Source: an uncultured Paracoccaceae bacterium
Lineage (GTDB): Bacteria > Pseudomonadota > Alphaproteobacteria > Rhodobacterales > Rhodobacteraceae
Assembly (NCBI GenBank): GCA_947501355.1
Contig: CANMVA010000002.1
Coordinates: 310,001-374,000, forward strand
Direction of reading: 5' to 3'
Length of the DNA stretch: 64,000 bases
In this document: positions 63,963 to 64,000 of the stretch, piece by piece
Numbering within the stretch: position 1 is the stretch's first letter
How the letters are laid out: each line of letters starts with the position of its first letter
Program-made: the position numbers and the translations under genes
The notes under the pieces: generated by a model
Told to the model about the DNA's origin: nothing
The model's database searches: none
What the model saw: the letters and a program-made list of their open reading frames with translations, nothing else

Positions 63963-64000
63963 ATGAGCAAAAAACATCTGCCCTCGTTCGCAGAGGGAAT
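63963..64000 (+). CDS. Possible start of a further gene (partial)
   Basis: An ATG at 63963 with GGAT upstream opens a frame (MSKKHLPSFAEG) that runs to the window edge without a stop. Only 12 codons are visible, too few to identify. By gene order sucA (2-oxoglutarate dehydrogenase E1) would be expected nearby, but these residues do not look like its N-terminus. The 63869-63962 stretch repeats a GCGAAA-type motif four times and shows nothing else. Confidence 0.25.
   Translation, partial: MSKKHLPSFAEG

Overview
The window reads as a chromosomal segment of a marine-type alphaproteobacterium of the order Rhodobacterales (Roseobacter group). The support is the high G+C content, closely packed and often overlapping genes, the RpoH/CobU/GlnD/MurJ protein types, an acyl-homoserine-lactone system, and an almost complete ethylmalonyl-CoA pathway beside TCA-cycle genes. 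It is core chromosome. I see no insertion sequence, prophage, tRNA, rRNA or CRISPR array.

Layout. 1-7.3 kb: a truncated FAD/GcvT dehydrogenase of methylated amines, panCB (pantothenate), a membrane protein, a GNAT enzyme, a 2-hydroxyacid dehydrogenase, an SH3-like secreted protein and a UbiG-type methyltransferase. 7.3-14 kb: mostly minus strand, with an M3 oligopeptidase, a membrane-anchored MoeB/ThiF enzyme, dut, coaBC, a ChaN-like protein and rpoH. 14-27 kb: cobU and a phosphatase, a GST with a YHS-like tail, comM, gshB, yraN/rsmI, an LpoA-like lipoprotein overlapping glnD, murJ, a rhomboid-fold protein that lacks its catalytic residues, and trpS. 27-31 kb: a class IV aminotransferase, a stress protein and an nfu-GFA-tsaB-rimI run whose promoter carries a consensus Irr box. 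31-37 kb: a BMP-type nucleoside ABC transporter and a TSUP/TIGR02186 pair. 37-41 kb: an SDR, a RecD-like helicase, and luxI/luxR quorum-sensing genes preceded by a 66-residue overlapping ORF and a CtrA-like box.

41-63.8 kb is the metabolic heart. It holds ccrA and ecm (ethylmalonyl-CoA pathway), deoD, sdhCDAB, mch and mcl2 (late steps of the same pathway), mdh, and sucCD. Acetyl-CoA is thus carboxylated, rearranged, hydrated and cleaved to C4 and C2 units by enzymes encoded next to the TCA steps that take up succinyl-CoA and malate. Two of these units, sdhCDAB and sucCD, are preceded by the same 35-bp bipartite operator: two TGTGATCACA palindromes exactly 21 bp apart. I regard this as the most interesting unexplained signal. 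Both operons also carry small secreted or lipoprotein genes wedged between the subunit genes. A dispersed imperfect palindrome built around GTTAAGGTTAA occurs three times between genes.
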